DNA of 64,000 bases from Hydrangea macrophylla. Lineage: Eukaryota; Streptophyta; Magnoliopsida; Cornales; Hydrangeaceae. The notes beneath the pieces are model-generated. The model saw only the letters and a program-made list of their open reading frames with translations. It ran no database searches and was not told the origin of the DNA. The stretch spans positions 50,595,033 through 50,659,032 of the forward strand of contig CM066987.1 in assembly GCA_033977485.1 (NCBI GenBank), given 5' to 3'. Made by a program: the position numbers and the translations under genes. Below, piece after piece: positions 1 to 11,593 of this stretch; the stretch's first letter is position 1, and every line of letters begins with the position of its first letter.

Positions 1-1969
1 TGTGTACAAAGGTCTTTTAAACATTTAGCATAAGTGGGAATTTGTTTTATAGCATCGAGGAATGGAATATTTATTTTAACTTGTTTAAATACCTCGAGTA
101 TATCTTCCATTTTTGACCCTTTCTTGGGCAAATGTCGTCCCTCAACATTAGGCGGATATGGCATTCTCGGAATATAATTTGTTGGGACCGGTTTATTTTC
201 TTTTCTACTTTGATTCACGTCCTCACCCCTGTCTTTATTAGAGTTGATGTTCATATCTATCACATTCTCATTCTTATTAGGGGTTTCTATCACCTCCTCT
301 CGTGTAGTCATCCTAGTTGAGACGACATTTACTTGTTCATTCGACCCCTTAATCTCATATTGTCCCTTAGGGTTTTGAATTGTTTGACTAGGCAACGTCC
401 CCTCGTTTCTACGACTCACTACAGTAGTTAGTTGTCCCATTTGGGATTCAAGCTTCGAAATGGATTGTGTATGAGAGTGCACTATTTGTGCTTGTGTCTG
501 TACTTGCGTTTCAATTTTATTAAGGGATGCCAACACCTTTTCCTAAAAAATGTTACCCCTTGGAGGGTTCGGATTAGGATGCGGTTGTTGGTATAGATTA
601 GGTTGAAACTGAGGTCGATATGCATTAGGAAAATTAGTCGCCTCATTAGGATTATTATTATTATTTTTTCACGAGAAGTTAGGATGGTTTCTCCATGGCG
701 CATCCGGATTATTAGTAGTCGAATTATAGTTATTTCGTGGGTATTGTTGAATAGAGTTAATGTGTTGCTCCACGAATTCCGGAAATTGACTCGCCGATGG
801 ACATGCAAGTATCGAATGTGAAGGATCAGAACATAATGCACAAATTTCATGAGCGGGTGGGGCTGTCGTTTGGTTCATTGTTAAAAGTCGGTCAAGTTTG
901 TTAGATAGTTCTTTTATTTCAATTGATTGACTTGACTCGAACTTTACCTCCCTCTTAGGTTGTGGGCATCCCTCAGAACGGACAGACACCGCTTGGTGCA
1001 TCGAATTCTCGCTTAATGTTTAAAAAAATTTTCAGGCCTCGTCGGCGCTTTTGTGTAGGAAAGTTCCCGCACAAACGGCATCGACGGTATTCCTAACAGA
1101 GGGAATAAGCCCCTCGTAGAAGACTTGAACCAATTGCCACTTGGGAACCTGATGGTGTGGGCACGAACGTAATAATTCTTTAAATTTTTCCCACGTGTCA
1201 TAAAGAGTCTCCCTATCTTGCATCACAAAATTAGTTATATCTTTTCTTATCTTATTTGTACGCATAATAGGGAAAAACTTTTGTAAAAAGGCGGTGTGTA
1301 AGGCTTCCCATGTTTTTATTGTGTTTGGCTCAAGTGATTGAAGCCAATACTTAGCTTTGTCTCTTAAGGAGAATGGGAAGAGCCACAATTTTAATTCATC
1401 ATTATTTAGGTTTTGTATTTTCAAAGTAGAGCATATACCCTAAAAATCCCCTAAGTGTTGGTAAGGGTCTTCATTTAGACGGCCATGGAAAGATGGAAGT
1501 AGCGAGATGGTAGACGACTTTATCTCAAAGTGAGATGCCGTCGCCTCCGGTAAATCAATACATGTTTGTGGCGTATAAGTCGTAGGAATAAAGTAAAATC
1601 TTTAAGCGGAGGTGGTGGCGGTATATTAAGATTATTCATATTATTTACGTTGTTTCCAATGTCGGCCATTGGAATAGGTTCTATTTTAAAAGTTCGAGTT
1701 CTCCTTAACCGTTTAAGGGTACTTTGAATTTCAGCCTCAAACAACGACGACGGAATCGATGTTGATTCTTCGTCTTGCAACCTAGCTCTAGAATCTTGGG
1801 TTGCGGACTTACTAACTCTTAAAGTACGTTCAAGTTCAAGATCGATAGAATGTAATTCAGGTTTATTTGAACGCGTACCAAACATAAACTTAAAAAGAAA
1901 AGAAATTAAAATTAGGACTGACTCAACAAATTCAAAAATAATCACGCAAATCAGACGACAAGCAAGCAC
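1..1969 (-). pseudogene. broken gag (start of gag-pol), Athila-like
   Basis: Gag is the structural capsid/nucleocapsid protein of the retrotransposon. The N-terminus starts with MFGTRSNKPELHS at about 1884; a frame change near 1590 leads into the segment FHGRLNEDPYQHLGDF. The conserved gag core LKLWLFPFSLRDKAKYWL lies at about 1395-1340 and a Cys-rich knuckle-like motif CALCSDPSHSILAC at about 845-800. Towards the left edge LEVFKQVKINIPFLDAI is the region that precedes the protease in this family. In-frame stops occur at 1440-1442, 1032-1034, 669-671 and 543-545, so no full product can be made. The TGA at 669-671 stands where related proteins have Trp. Homology is recognised by eye. Confidence 0.8.
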
Positions 1970-2350
1970 ACAGTACTACTATGATGCATGAATATTATCC
2001 TGTAATGCAATGACAGCGTCAAGCCCAACGCCCCGGGTTTCCTAGCTAATGCAGTGCAATTAACCCTAAACTAATACAAATAGTGCGTCACAGCGCCCTG
2101 ACTTACAGTGGTTTAAAGAGAATTTCAAAAGAAGCAATTTATTTAATTTTTTTTTATTTTTTCGCGTAAGCTTTTTTGATGCGCTAAGCTATTCCTCCCG
2201 AAAACGTTAGAATTTTGACGACTCGAGAAACTACAAAATAAAAAGAAAAGTTAGTACTCAAAATAAAACAAAAAATAAGAAAAGAAAACCTAATCTAATA
2301 TTTACGAATTAACTAAACTAAGATTCTAAAACTAAAGGTAGTAATTTGCA

Positions 2351-2369
2351 ATCCCCGGCAACGGCGCCA
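2351..2369 (-). other. primer-binding site (tRNA-Asp type)
   Basis: Read on the minus strand this is TGGCGCCGTTGCCGGGGAT, complementary to the 3' end of plant tRNA-Asp as I know it and commonly used by Athila-type elements. It lies 8 nt from the LTR edge, as expected for minus-strand DNA priming. Confidence 0.85.
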
Positions 2370-2377
2370 AAAATTGA

Positions 2378-3725
2378 TGTTGTCAGAATCAAGATATAAA
2401 AAGTGTTCTTTACTTTTCAAAAGATTTGTAGTGTGAAAGCAAAGGTCGAACCCACAGGGATTGGTTAACTACAGCGACTTAATTTTAAAACCTAACTTTA
2501 GTTAATTATGAAAACGGATTTTTATTTGATTTTAATTAAACTAATAACAATAAAAGTAAATCTAAACTAGAAAAGCAATTAAAGTTGTTTTAAATAATGT
2601 TTAAGGGAACCTAGGATTGCAAATCCACCACTAGCTTCATAATAGGAATATTTATGAATTACTTTAGCTTATTACGTTGGATGATAATGGAGAATTGTAG
2701 CTACAAGCCCAATTCCTCCGACAAGAAGATAATCATGGTTCAAGCACCAACATAATCCATCTTCGGTTAGCACGAATTATCCCACACTAAACTAGGGTTG
2801 TGATCTAATCCGTCTATCCTAGGCATGGACTATTCGGATACTTGATAGCACAAATCAATAAAGCACCATCACATGTAAACAATCTAAACAAGCACAGCAA
2901 GCATAGATCGTTGAGCACATCACAGTCAAAATAGATCTAAGACAAGAATAAATTCTGAAAGTAATGATTTAATCACTAGAAGTACGATTTATTTATAAAA
3001 AAATCCTCGGAACATGCGACTGTCATCCATACACAATAAACTTAAAATAAAAACATAAATAAAACCCTATTACTTGTCTAGGGCTTCATTGAAACCCTAG
3101 ATCTATGATCTAGCCGTCCATGGAAGTGATGGATGGCAAGTAGTTGATGGAGGAGGCCATGGAAATCCTTGGTCTTCTTCTTCTTCTCCTTGCTTCCCTC
3201 CCTTCAATGGCTGGAAGTATGGTTGTAGAATGTGTATATATTAATTGTCAACAATGTCTAACCCTTTAATTGTAATAAAATATGGTATATATAGATTTAC
3301 AACAAGTTTTGGAAGCCTTCCTAACCTGAAACTGATGTAATTTACAGTCTAGACGTCGTTCAGCAGTTTCGTTTTCACAGGAGTCTTCAGTGCACTGAAA
3401 TACGCATAATTGGTTTTTACACATATCGCGCGAGCGCGACATTTGGTACCTCGCGCGCGCGGATCGCGCGAGCGATTTCTGGACTTTCGCGCGAGCGGAT
3501 CGCGCGAGCGATTCTCGGTTTCTCGCGCGCGCAATCCGCGCGCGCGACTTGGCTTTTTCAGCTTCTTTCTTTGTACTTTTTCATCCTGTTTAGCCTGGTT
3601 GAAGTGATTTCTTCCAAATCCTGTCAAAAACTAGAAAACGAAGTAAAAATATACAAAAACAAGATAAAAAGGAACTAACAGATGCTCGTTAAGGCGTATA
3701 AATAGGATTTGTTCTCTCCCGATCA
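2378..3725 (-). repeat. 5' LTR of the Athila-like element
   Basis: The left edge (plus-strand TGTTGTCAG) sits just outside the PBS. The right edge reads TGATCGGGAG on the minus strand, after which an unrelated open frame (PMD) begins. The TG...CA termini and ~1.35-kb length fit. Contains a CpG-dense motif cluster at 3425-3550. The right boundary is inferred from the junction, not from a second LTR copy. Confidence 0.75.
3425..3550. repeat. CpG-dense imperfect repeats in the Athila-like LTR
   Basis: About 125 bp made of variants of TCGCGCGAGCG and CGCGCGCGC separated by short AT-rich spacers, in otherwise AT-rich sequence. It lies within the U3 side of the LTR (175-300 bp from its start). Confidence 0.8.
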
Positions 3726-6392
3726 GATATCCACAAAAACAGTGGTCTTCCTATCATTGGCAAATTTTATGACGAGTATGCACCATTGAACAACCTTCTT
3801 TATTATGATGCCACCCCGCCTTGTTCTCAAGATTTGTTTAACATTTTTGCCAATAATCCTACGAGGCAACTTAACCTTTGGACCGAGAATTTTGTTGAAT
3901 CTCCTTCAGATTCTCCAACCTACAAAATCGTTCAGCCTCCTTCAAGTGAACCGAAAAAAGTGCCTATCTCACCTTCTTCCTTAGAGGGTGTTCAGTTGCA
4001 CAAGGATTCTTTGGCCAAGTTGGGTTTCTGAAGAAGGTCGGGTATTTCTGATTCAACCTATCTCGCTGGATTTCTTGCTAGTTGGCTAAGAGGATTTGTT
4101 TTTACTGATAAAAACATTCGTCCCTCTACTTTCATTGTGGCGGGTAGGATGGCAGGAGGTACCAAGTTCAGTCTTGCGGTACCTTTACTTGCCCATCTTT
4201 ATGGTTGTTTAAGCAAGGTATCCGTATCGTCTGCCCTGGGAAAGGATTCAATCCAAGGTCCTTTTCATTATCTGTTTGGGTGGATTTCTCTCTATTTTCC
4301 ACAGACTTATCTCCATCAAAATCCTCGCACCTTATTTCATTTTGATGGGACTTTCTTGCCTTATCTTGGACAGATAAGGAATCAACCTCCCACCATGTTT
4401 CTTCCACAGAAAGCGCCTTTTGCCAAGGAAAATTTTTGCTTCGCGAATCGATTTCGTTTTAGAGCTCTTTATTATGACGACGAACCATCTGAGCAGCGAA
4501 TTGTAGATTCTAGTGGGAAAGAAAAACTTAGTTCGTTTCTCCTCAGCTATTTGATTTCGATCCGTTCTGGAGTTTTGCTCTATAGGGCTGGCGCATCTTT
4601 GACTTTCGAGCCCTATACTCCAAATCGTTATGCGCGCCAATTTGGTTTTGGTCAAGCTCGTCCTCCACCTATGAACACGTCACATCGTGTTCTTTTATTT
4701 TCCGAGGCTTACTTCCATTAGAGTGCTATGGTATATCATGGATCAAATGTTGATTTCGAATTGCCAACTCGAAGGATAAGCCAACCCAAGAGAAAGAACA
4801 AAAAAAGAAGTCAAAATCAAGGTCAAAGAGTGTCACAAAAGTGAAGACTAGTATTGGCCCTCCGCTTGTTAATAAGAAGGATTCTCCACCACCGGTAAAG
4901 ACCTATTCTTGTAATGAACTTCTTGATGCTCTTGAGGATTGGTGTTTGTCTGGTGGACTTGTTTCATTGCAATTGAGAGGGTGGATCCCAACATCAAGTT
5001 TCCTTCTTTGGAGGAAATCCTTCCAAAACAGCTTCGAACTTGCAGAGGTTTTGGAACACCTTCAAGTCCCATGCTTGCGCGAATTTCTCTGATGGATCGA
5101 TTTCTCTCTCACTTGAATTCCGTTTTGGGCAATAAAAGCAAGGATGAGATAGTTGAAATGTTTAGTGGGGACGGATTCGAATTGCCGGGCCTAGGTCATG
5201 TTCGCGTCAAAGACACTGATTCTTTCTCAAACCACCCCGTCACGATTTCTTCAGACCATTCAGAGCACTTGGACCGATTTGATGATGGTCTTGATGATTT
5301 TACTGACGGATGTGATTACACCCCTTTAAAGGACAGTTCTCCTCCTAAGAAGGCGGCTTTACTTGAACAAGCTCCGGTTTTGGCTCCATCGACTTCAACA
5401 GGTATATAAAAACCATTTTATTATATATATATATAGTATATATATATTTTTATATTATTGTTAATAATATCCTCCCTACACACCTTTCATGTGTGCAGAT
5501 GTTATTCCAACCACGACAATCAAATCGATTAGCCATTCACCTCAGAGAGCGAGAGAATGTAATTTTTTTTTGCCATGATCCTTTTATGTGTATACACACA
5601 TACACACATGTATATACGCATAAATTTTAACTTTACCTTCTTTATTCAGGCTCTGCTAGTTCGAGTTCTGCTGAGACTAAGGCTTCACAGGCTACTTCGA
5701 ACTCTACAGTTAAGTCTAAAGATTCTTCCTCCGACAAAGAGTGGCTTGATCAGGTATTTCACAAGCTTGTGAAGCCTTTAACGAAATTTGATTCTACTGA
5801 TAACCCTACCTTTCACCATTTAAAGGAGGCTACTCGCCATATTCAAAAGGGTCTTGTTATTTCCTTGGGTTCCATGGACTTTTCTGAATATGAAAGAATG
5901 GTTTTACGGGCAAACGATGCTTTTAACATCATGAATAGCTTGTCCACGGATTACCTTTCTTTTTATAACCATGTGAGAGAATTCATCAAACGCTCAGCAT
6001 TACTAGCTCGGATGGGTACTGGCGATTCTTCTTGTGAAGAGTTGAAGTCTCAATATAGTGAAAAGAAGGTTCGTTTTGATGAAGCTTCTCAACTACATTC
6101 TGAAACATTAGCTACTCTTTCAAAGTCACAAGATGGAGTCTCTCGCCTCGAGGAGGAGATTGTTAGTGCTAAAGATAGTCTGAGGAAACTTGAAGCAGAG
6201 CTCCTATCAAGCAAAGCAGAAGTCTCATCTTTCTCTTCTCAATTTGCTGAGACTTCTCAAGATTTGTCAAGTTTGGAAAATGATCTTGCAGCACTATCGG
6301 AAGCACTTAAGTCATCCCATGAAGTTGATGCCGATCGAGAAGCGGCAAAACGAGCCTTTGATGATGCGAAAACCATCCTTGATGGGTTTTGA
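3726..6392 (+). pseudogene. antisense plant mobile domain (PMD) gene, 5' part cut off by insertion
   Basis: PMD (PF10536-type) proteins are plant proteins shared by host genes such as MAIL1/MAIN and by transposons. The open frame starts at the insertion edge (DIHKNSGLPIIGKFYDEY), and continues through 4031 and 4137-4721 in one frame. The segment RYARQFGFGQARPPP closely parallels the PMD protein at 62619-62678. Later pieces are at 4841-5401 (two frames), then probable introns 5402-5498 and 5559-5649, and an exon to the TGA at 6390-6392. That exon encodes a coiled coil rich in Glu/Lys/Ser with leucine spacing (about 6030-6380). Breaks: TGA at 4029-4031, TAG at 4719-4721 and frame changes near 4840 and 4940. 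The gene lies antisense to the retrotransposon, between integrase and 3' LTR. Confidence 0.8.
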
Positions 6393-6599
6393 TTTCCTTC
6401 CTTCATCTTTTGAGTATAGGAGTAGGGATTTTATATTTAGTATTCTTTTGAACATGTATGAGTAGGACTGCTATTTGATTCTTTAGACACCCCCCCCCCC
6501 CCCCCCCTCCCCTCTTTTTTTTTTTTTTTTTTTGCTTTTCCCAGATATCAAATGCTTTACATTTTCTTACTATTCTATATTCGGAGAAATGAATGTTTT
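6393..6599. other. spacer with C17 and T20 runs
   Basis: No gene. A C-run followed by CTC and a T-run (about 6488-6532) gives a ~45-nt purine tract on the minus (element) strand. It resembles a polypurine tract but is not followed by sequence matching the LTR at 16576-17925. Confidence 0.6.
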
Positions 6600-6945
6600 A
6601 TTTCTTTTATTTAGCCGTTCACAATTTATACTCTTGCGGACCAGGAGTATAAAAAAAAAATTATTTTTAGCAGTTCACAGTTTATACTCTTGCGGGCCAG
6701 GAGGTTTCTTTTTTTTTTTTTTTTTTTTGGTGTCCTAACTTTTGCATAGACCGCCCCTTTCGGGGTTTTCAATATATCGGACTTTAGTATTTTTTATTTT
6801 TTGTGCCCTAACTTTTGCATAGACCGCCCCTTTGGGGTTTTCAGTCTATCGGGCTTTATTATTTTTTTTATATATATTTTTTATTTCCCTTGCATAGATC
6901 GCCCCTTTCGAGGTTTTCAGCCTACCAGGTTTTATTAAGGGTAGT
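6600..6945. repeat. imperfect tandem repeats between integrase and antisense PMD gene
   Basis: Two short copies around CAGTTTATACTCTTGCGG (6619, 6676) are followed by three copies of a ~70-bp unit centred on GCATAGACCGCCCCTTT (about 6744, 6817, 6893), separated by T-rich runs. Tandem repeats in the 3' untranslated part are known for Tat-lineage elements. Confidence 0.75.
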
Positions 6946-8089
6946 ATTTCTTCAAGAACCTTGCATTTGTAGGAGGGATGACTCTATCTCCATCCATTGT
7001 GATTAGTAGGTATGCACCATTTGAGTACACATTTTCTACCACATAAGGTCCTTCCCACTTCGGTTCGAGCTTCCCTTTAGTCCTTCGAGTTATGATTATG
7101 GGTGTTCGCACCATGAGCACCAAATCCCCTTTCTTGAAAGAACGGAGTCTAACTCGTTTGTTGAAGGCATTAGTCATCCTTTGTTGGTACATTTCCAAAT
7201 TTTGTTGAGCATACAGTCTTCGCTCATCCAAGGCTTCGAGTTCTGAAAGCCTTAATTCTGCACCTTCATCTTCTGTCAAAGATTCTTGGATGGCTACCCT
7301 TAAGGAGGGTATCTGAACTTCGAGTGGCAGGACCGCCTCCCCACCAAACACTAGTGAATATGGAGTCGCTTCTGTGGGTGTCCTATATGAAGTATGATAG
7401 GCCCAAAGAGCCTCCTGAAGTTTCTCATGCCAACTTCTTTTGTTTCTATCCACTATCTTCTTAAGAATTTTGCATAGGGTTTTATTGAAAGCTTCCACCA
7501 GACCATTAGCATATGCGTAATACCGAGTCGAGTGATTTGATTTGATTTTGTACTTAGCATATAGCTTATACAGAGGATCACTTCGAAAGGGCTGCCAATT
7601 ATCTGTGATAATGCTATCAAGGACCCCAAACCTATAGATGATGTTAGTTCGGATGAATTCTGAGACAGTGTTACTTTTTACATCTTTCAATGCGACTGCC
7701 TCAGACTATTTTGAGAAGTAGTCAGTGGCAACCAATATGTAACGATGGCCTGCAGAAGATGGTGGTACAAATGCACCAATTATGTCCATACCCCATGCTG
7801 CGAATGGCCATGAGCATGTAGTCACATGTAATGGTTCGGGAGGCCGGTGGATAAAATCTCCATGGAATTGGCACACTTGGCATCTTTTGGCGAAATCAAT
7901 GCAATCAGCTATGATTGTGGGCCAATAATAACCCAACCTTTTCAATTGTAATTGTAACTTTGGGCCGTTCTGATGTGCACCACATACTCCAGCGTGTACT
8001 TCTTTCATGACTCCCTGAATTTCTTCTTTTGCTATACATCGCATGTATATTTCATCTAATGACCTTCTATATAGCACATCATTCCACAT
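6935..8089 (-). pseudogene. integrase (Tat element), one internal stop
   Basis: Integrase joins the cDNA ends to target DNA. Reading leftwards: the zinc-binding N-terminal part has HAGVCGAH and, further on, CQVCQFHG; the catalytic core has WGMDIIGAF (first Asp) and SIITDNWQPF (second Asp), and the Glu is expected in YANGLVEAFNKTL. The C-terminal part GDLVLMVRTP and GKLEPKWEGPYVV is typical of Ty3/gypsy integrases. It ends at the TAA 6935-6937. A TAG at 7706-7708, where relatives have Trp after YFSK, splits the core. Same frame as RT and RNase H, so originally one polyprotein. Confidence 0.85.
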
Positions 8090-8098
8090 GATAAATTT

Positions 8099-8695
8099 TT
8101 AGACCCGTCTTCGTACCTCCGCCCTTTTGGCTTTGTCTTCTAGTAGCTTCCCATGTCTGAGGAAATTTATGAAGGGTTCTCTCCAATCTTCATCTTCTTC
8201 TTTAGAGGTAACTATGAGGACCAGCCCAGTTTCGGGTATTTCTAGCAAAGGTTGGAGGACTCTCCGTTCTCCCACTGTGATAGTGAGCATTTTGTTATCG
8301 GGGAGAGCAAGAGAGGTTGCCAAGCCTGCCAGTGAGTTAGCTCGTGAATTGACACTTCTTCGGATGTGGAAAATGTTTACCTTGCTAAACTGGGAGAGTA
8401 TTTGATCCGCTCTTTCGTGGTAAGGGATAAGGCTTGTCTTCTTAACCATATATTCCCCACGTAGTTGTTTTACCACAAGTTCTGAGTCTCCATATATAGT
8501 CAATTCTTCAATTGGAATCTGTAATGCTATTTCGAGTCCATCAATCACAGATTCGTATTCTGCTTCATTATTTGAACATCCCTCTGTTAAAGCGAACGAA
8601 TATGGGATGACTCCATTTTCAGGAGTTACGAACACAATCCCGATCCCAGATCGATTGTCTATGGGATTTTCTTGTTTCTTTCCATCTGGGCTTCT
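8099..8695 (-). pseudogene. second (archaeal-type) RNase H of the Tat polyprotein
   Basis: A second RNase H follows the RT-linked one, the arrangement known for Tat-lineage elements. Landmarks: YFDGA just upstream (the first catalytic Asp, belonging to the preceding segment), GCSNNEAEYESVIDGLEIAL (catalytic Glu), TIYGDSELVVKQLRGEY (Asp), then the 3' part NSRANSLAGLATSLAL. Stops at 8696-8698 and 8099-8101 bound the segment; both are in the polyprotein frame, so they are mutations within a once continuous frame. Confidence 0.85.
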
Positions 8696-10114
8696 TTAAG
8701 CTCCATCGAAGTACATCTCCCATCCTTTTCGTAACTCCACTTGCATTACTTCCTCATTGGGCAAATTAGTTACCAAAGGCGAATCATCAAGAATTGGATG
8801 AGCTGCTAGAAAATCGGGTAAGGCTTGACCTTTTACTACCTTTTGTGAAACATATTCAACAGAGAATTGTTGTACAATCATAGCCCACTTTGCAATCTTT
8901 CCCGAAAGTACAGGTCGGGACAATATGTATTTCAAAGGATCTGCGTTTGAAATGAGTTTAACTTCGTGCTCGGAGATGTAGTGCTTCAATTTTTGCAGAG
9001 CAAACATAAGAGCGAGGCAAACTTTCTCAATTGGGGTGTAATTGACTTCTGCCCCTACTAAGGTTCGACTTAAGTAGTATAAGGCATTTTCTTTTCCTTG
9101 CTCGTTGTGTTGAGCCAAGAGCGCACCCAAGGAGTTATCAAGTGCCGCAATATATAACAGTAAGGGTTTGCCTTTTATTGGACTCATAAGCACCGGAGGC
9201 TTCATGAGATAACCCTTAATGCTATCAAAGGCATTCTGACATGATCGATCCCATTCAAAGGGAACTCCTTTTTTCATCAATCTTGAGAATGGTTGACAAC
9301 GTCCTGCTAGATTGGAAATGAACCTTCGTATGTAAGCTAATCTTCCTTGTAGACCTTTTAGCTCACGCAAGTTCCTTGGAGGAGACATTCCTTGGATAAC
9401 CTTGATCTTGGTAGGTTCAATTTTGATTCCCCTGTGACGGACCACAAATCCCAAGAATTTTCCAGACGTGACTCCAAAGGCACATTTAAGCGGGTTCATT
9501 TTGAGCTGGTAGTGTCGCAACCGTTCGAAGATCTTTCTTAGATCATGGAGATGGTGCTTCCTTTCCTTCGTTTTTACCACCAGATCATCAACATAGCACT
9601 CAATAGAGTTATGGAGCAAATCCCCAAAAATGACAGTCATCGCCCTTTGGTAAGTGGCCCCTACATTTTTAAGGCCAAATGGCATGACTTTGTAACAAAA
9701 TATGCCTTTTGGGGTTCGGAATGCGGTTAACTCTTCATCCTCGGGTGCCATGCAAATTTGATTATACCCTGAATACCCATCCATAAAAGACAAGGCCTCA
9801 TAACCCGTTGTTGCATCCACAAGAAGTTCGGTTATGGGCAAAGGAAAGTCATCCTTCGGACAAGCCTTGTTGAGGTCGCGAAAATCAATGCACACCCTTA
9901 TTTGGCCATTTTTCTTCTTTACCGGAACTATGTTAGCTAGCCAGGTAGGATACTGAACTTCTCTTATAAACCCAGCTGTGATGAGTTTATCTATTTTGGC
10001 TTCGATCTGGGCAGATAATTCAGGCCGAGTTTGCCTTTGCGGTTGTTTGACTGCAGGCTGACCTGGATGAGTTGCTAGTTTATGAACTGCGATTTTAGGG
10101 TCGAGCCCAGTCAT
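8696..10114 (-). pseudogene. reverse transcriptase with RNase H (Tat element)
   Basis: RT copies the genomic RNA and the linked RNase H degrades it. In this 472-codon stretch: VPVKKKNGQIRVCIDFRDLN (about residues 63-82), SFMDGYSGYNQI (first catalytic Asp, residue 112), MPFGLKNVGATYQRAM (144-159), YVDDLVVK (174-181; plus-strand 9595-9572) so the catalytic Asp pair is intact, then the RNase H part with SLGALLAQH and NYTPIEKVCLAL. Upstream the same frame has a TAG at 10127-10129 where relatives have Trp (DVFA-W) and another at 10267-10269. The Met given as start is internal; the true product was part of a polyprotein. Confidence 0.9.
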
Positions 10115-10339
10115 TTCATCATAATTCTAGGCAAATACATCTTGATATTCCTTTAAGAACGAGATATATGCTTCCGTTTCTTCATTAGATAAGCAAGCAC
10201 TTATAAATGTCGGTCGATTTTCTCCTTCATTCCCAAGGTTTGTTTCTCTAAGCTCGTCTACTGTAGCCTATCCGCCTTCTTCGAATTCAATAGGAGCTGG
10301 GCCCATTTCATCAACACCATCAGCTTGATCAGACTCTGG

Positions 10340-10930
10340 CTATACAGAAATCATGTTTACTAAGACTTCGTTCTCAAGTAAACTGTTATCAGTATCTTGA
10401 TATCCCAAACCCTCCGTTCTTGGCTCAATTCTTTGCCCTTGAAGAACGGCTCTTTTTTGTTCAGGTGTCAACATTGTGTCGAAAGGTTCTATTCTTGATT
10501 TTGACACTTTTTTGGGATCAAGGCCAACTTTTACCAACATCTCATTGGTTTTGTCACTGAAGTTCGGGTTTTCAAGTTTCAAATCTTCTTCATTAGGTTC
10601 GATTTTCGAGTTCTTTCGATTCATGTCACCCATTGCATGAAAGAAAATAGGTTTCGAACCCTTTTTATTTTGTGGGACCACAAACTTCTTGTAAGTCTCC
10701 ACATAGGTGCACTTAGTCTTCCTAAGTGGTAGGATAAACTTGTCGCCTAACTCTAAGATCGGGCTTGTTGGAGTTAGTGCTCGTGCCCCTGGTTCCCTTT
10801 GAGACTTTGGGGTGTATCGAAATGTCCTTTTAACTGTTTCGACATTTCCACTGTTCATTTTCTTCTTGCTCCCACCATTTTCCTTTGTATGCTTCTCGTA
10901 AAAACGAGCATCTGCATAATATGCCTCCAC
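10340..10930 (-). pseudogene. protease-RT linker region of Tat pol
   Basis: About 196 codons in the pol frame between protease and RT. Charged and Lys-rich, with NEMLVKVGLDPKKVSKSRIE and LTPEQKRAVLQGQRIEPRTE, a pattern I know from Tat-type polyproteins between protease and RT. No catalytic motif is seen. Ends at an in-frame TAG (10340-10342). Function is unknown; it is taken as a linker. Confidence 0.6.
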
Positions 10931-10972
10931 CCCATAGAAGGGATCATTGTCTGCGACAATTCTTCCTTGTTT

Positions 10973-11518
10973 TTAGACAACATTTCCTTTCTCATTCGAT
11001 ATGAGGATAGGATATTTGATACATTGATGATATGTTGATGGCACAACATCATGAGTATGCATCCATAAACGCCCTAGCAAGGCATTATATGACGTATCAA
11101 CGTCAATGATCAGGAATTCTGTATCTTCTTCAATACCTCCAAACTTCATCCTTAGCTTAACTTTTCCCATAAGACGTTGTTCATTTTGATTGAATCCTTG
11201 GATCACAAGATGGCTTGTGCGGAGTTAAGACACATGAATGCCCAACAAGCTTAAGACCCTTCTTGGCAAAAGACTAACAACGGATCTATTATCAACCATG
11301 ACCCTGTTTATACCGGCACCATTGATGACCCCTGTTATGAATAACGGGCGGTTATGGTTTGGTGTATTGGTCATCATATCGCTTTCATCAAAAGTAATTG
11401 TTGACATACACGCAGCTGATGATTTTCCCTGATCTCTTTTATTAACTTCTTCATAAAAAATTTTAGGGTTTGCCAAGGCACATATCAAGGCTTCTCTAAG
11501 TTCTGGAGACATTTTCAA
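10973..11518 (-). pseudogene. aspartic protease region of Tat pol
   Basis: The protease cleaves the gag-pol polyprotein. The first part (11518-11225) has FITGVINGAGINRVMVDNRSVVSLLP, where the D of VDNRS stands at the position of the catalytic D-S/T-G motif; the Gly is not seen (NR instead), so activity is doubtful. The second part (11206-10973) has LIIDVDTSYNALLGRLWMHTHDVVPSTYHQCIKYP, the LLGR-W-H-V-PST-HQC-KY block typical of Tat proteases. A stop separates the two parts in the same frame. The part before it (FYEEVNKRDQGKSSAACM) is the usual lead-in. Confidence 0.75.
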
Positions 11519-11593
11519 AGCGTCATAGATGCTTAATAATGCAGGGATCTTCTTGAGATGTGCGATGACGTCATATTCGACTTGTCCCTCCCT

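Larger units (their letters stand above)
1..3725 (-). mobile_element. Athila-like Ty3/gypsy retrotransposon, partial (3' part off the left edge)
   Basis: Minus-strand LTR retrotransposon: an LTR (2378-3725), a primer-binding site (2351-2369) and a broken gag reading frame run leftwards off the window. The gag sequence resembles Athila-type gag proteins of plants. The right LTR edge at 3725 abuts an open reading frame of the PMD gene of another element, so this copy inserted into that gene. GATAT at 3726-3730 is the probable target duplication; its partner lies outside the window. The lineage call rests on gag and PBS only, because no RT is visible. Confidence 0.8.

Noticed and set aside
6488..6532. 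Purine tract on the minus strand followed by TGTC, as the polypurine tract and start of the Tat 3' LTR.
   Set aside because: The following sequence does not match the 5' LTR start (TGTGTTGGCACA), and it contains the PMD gene.
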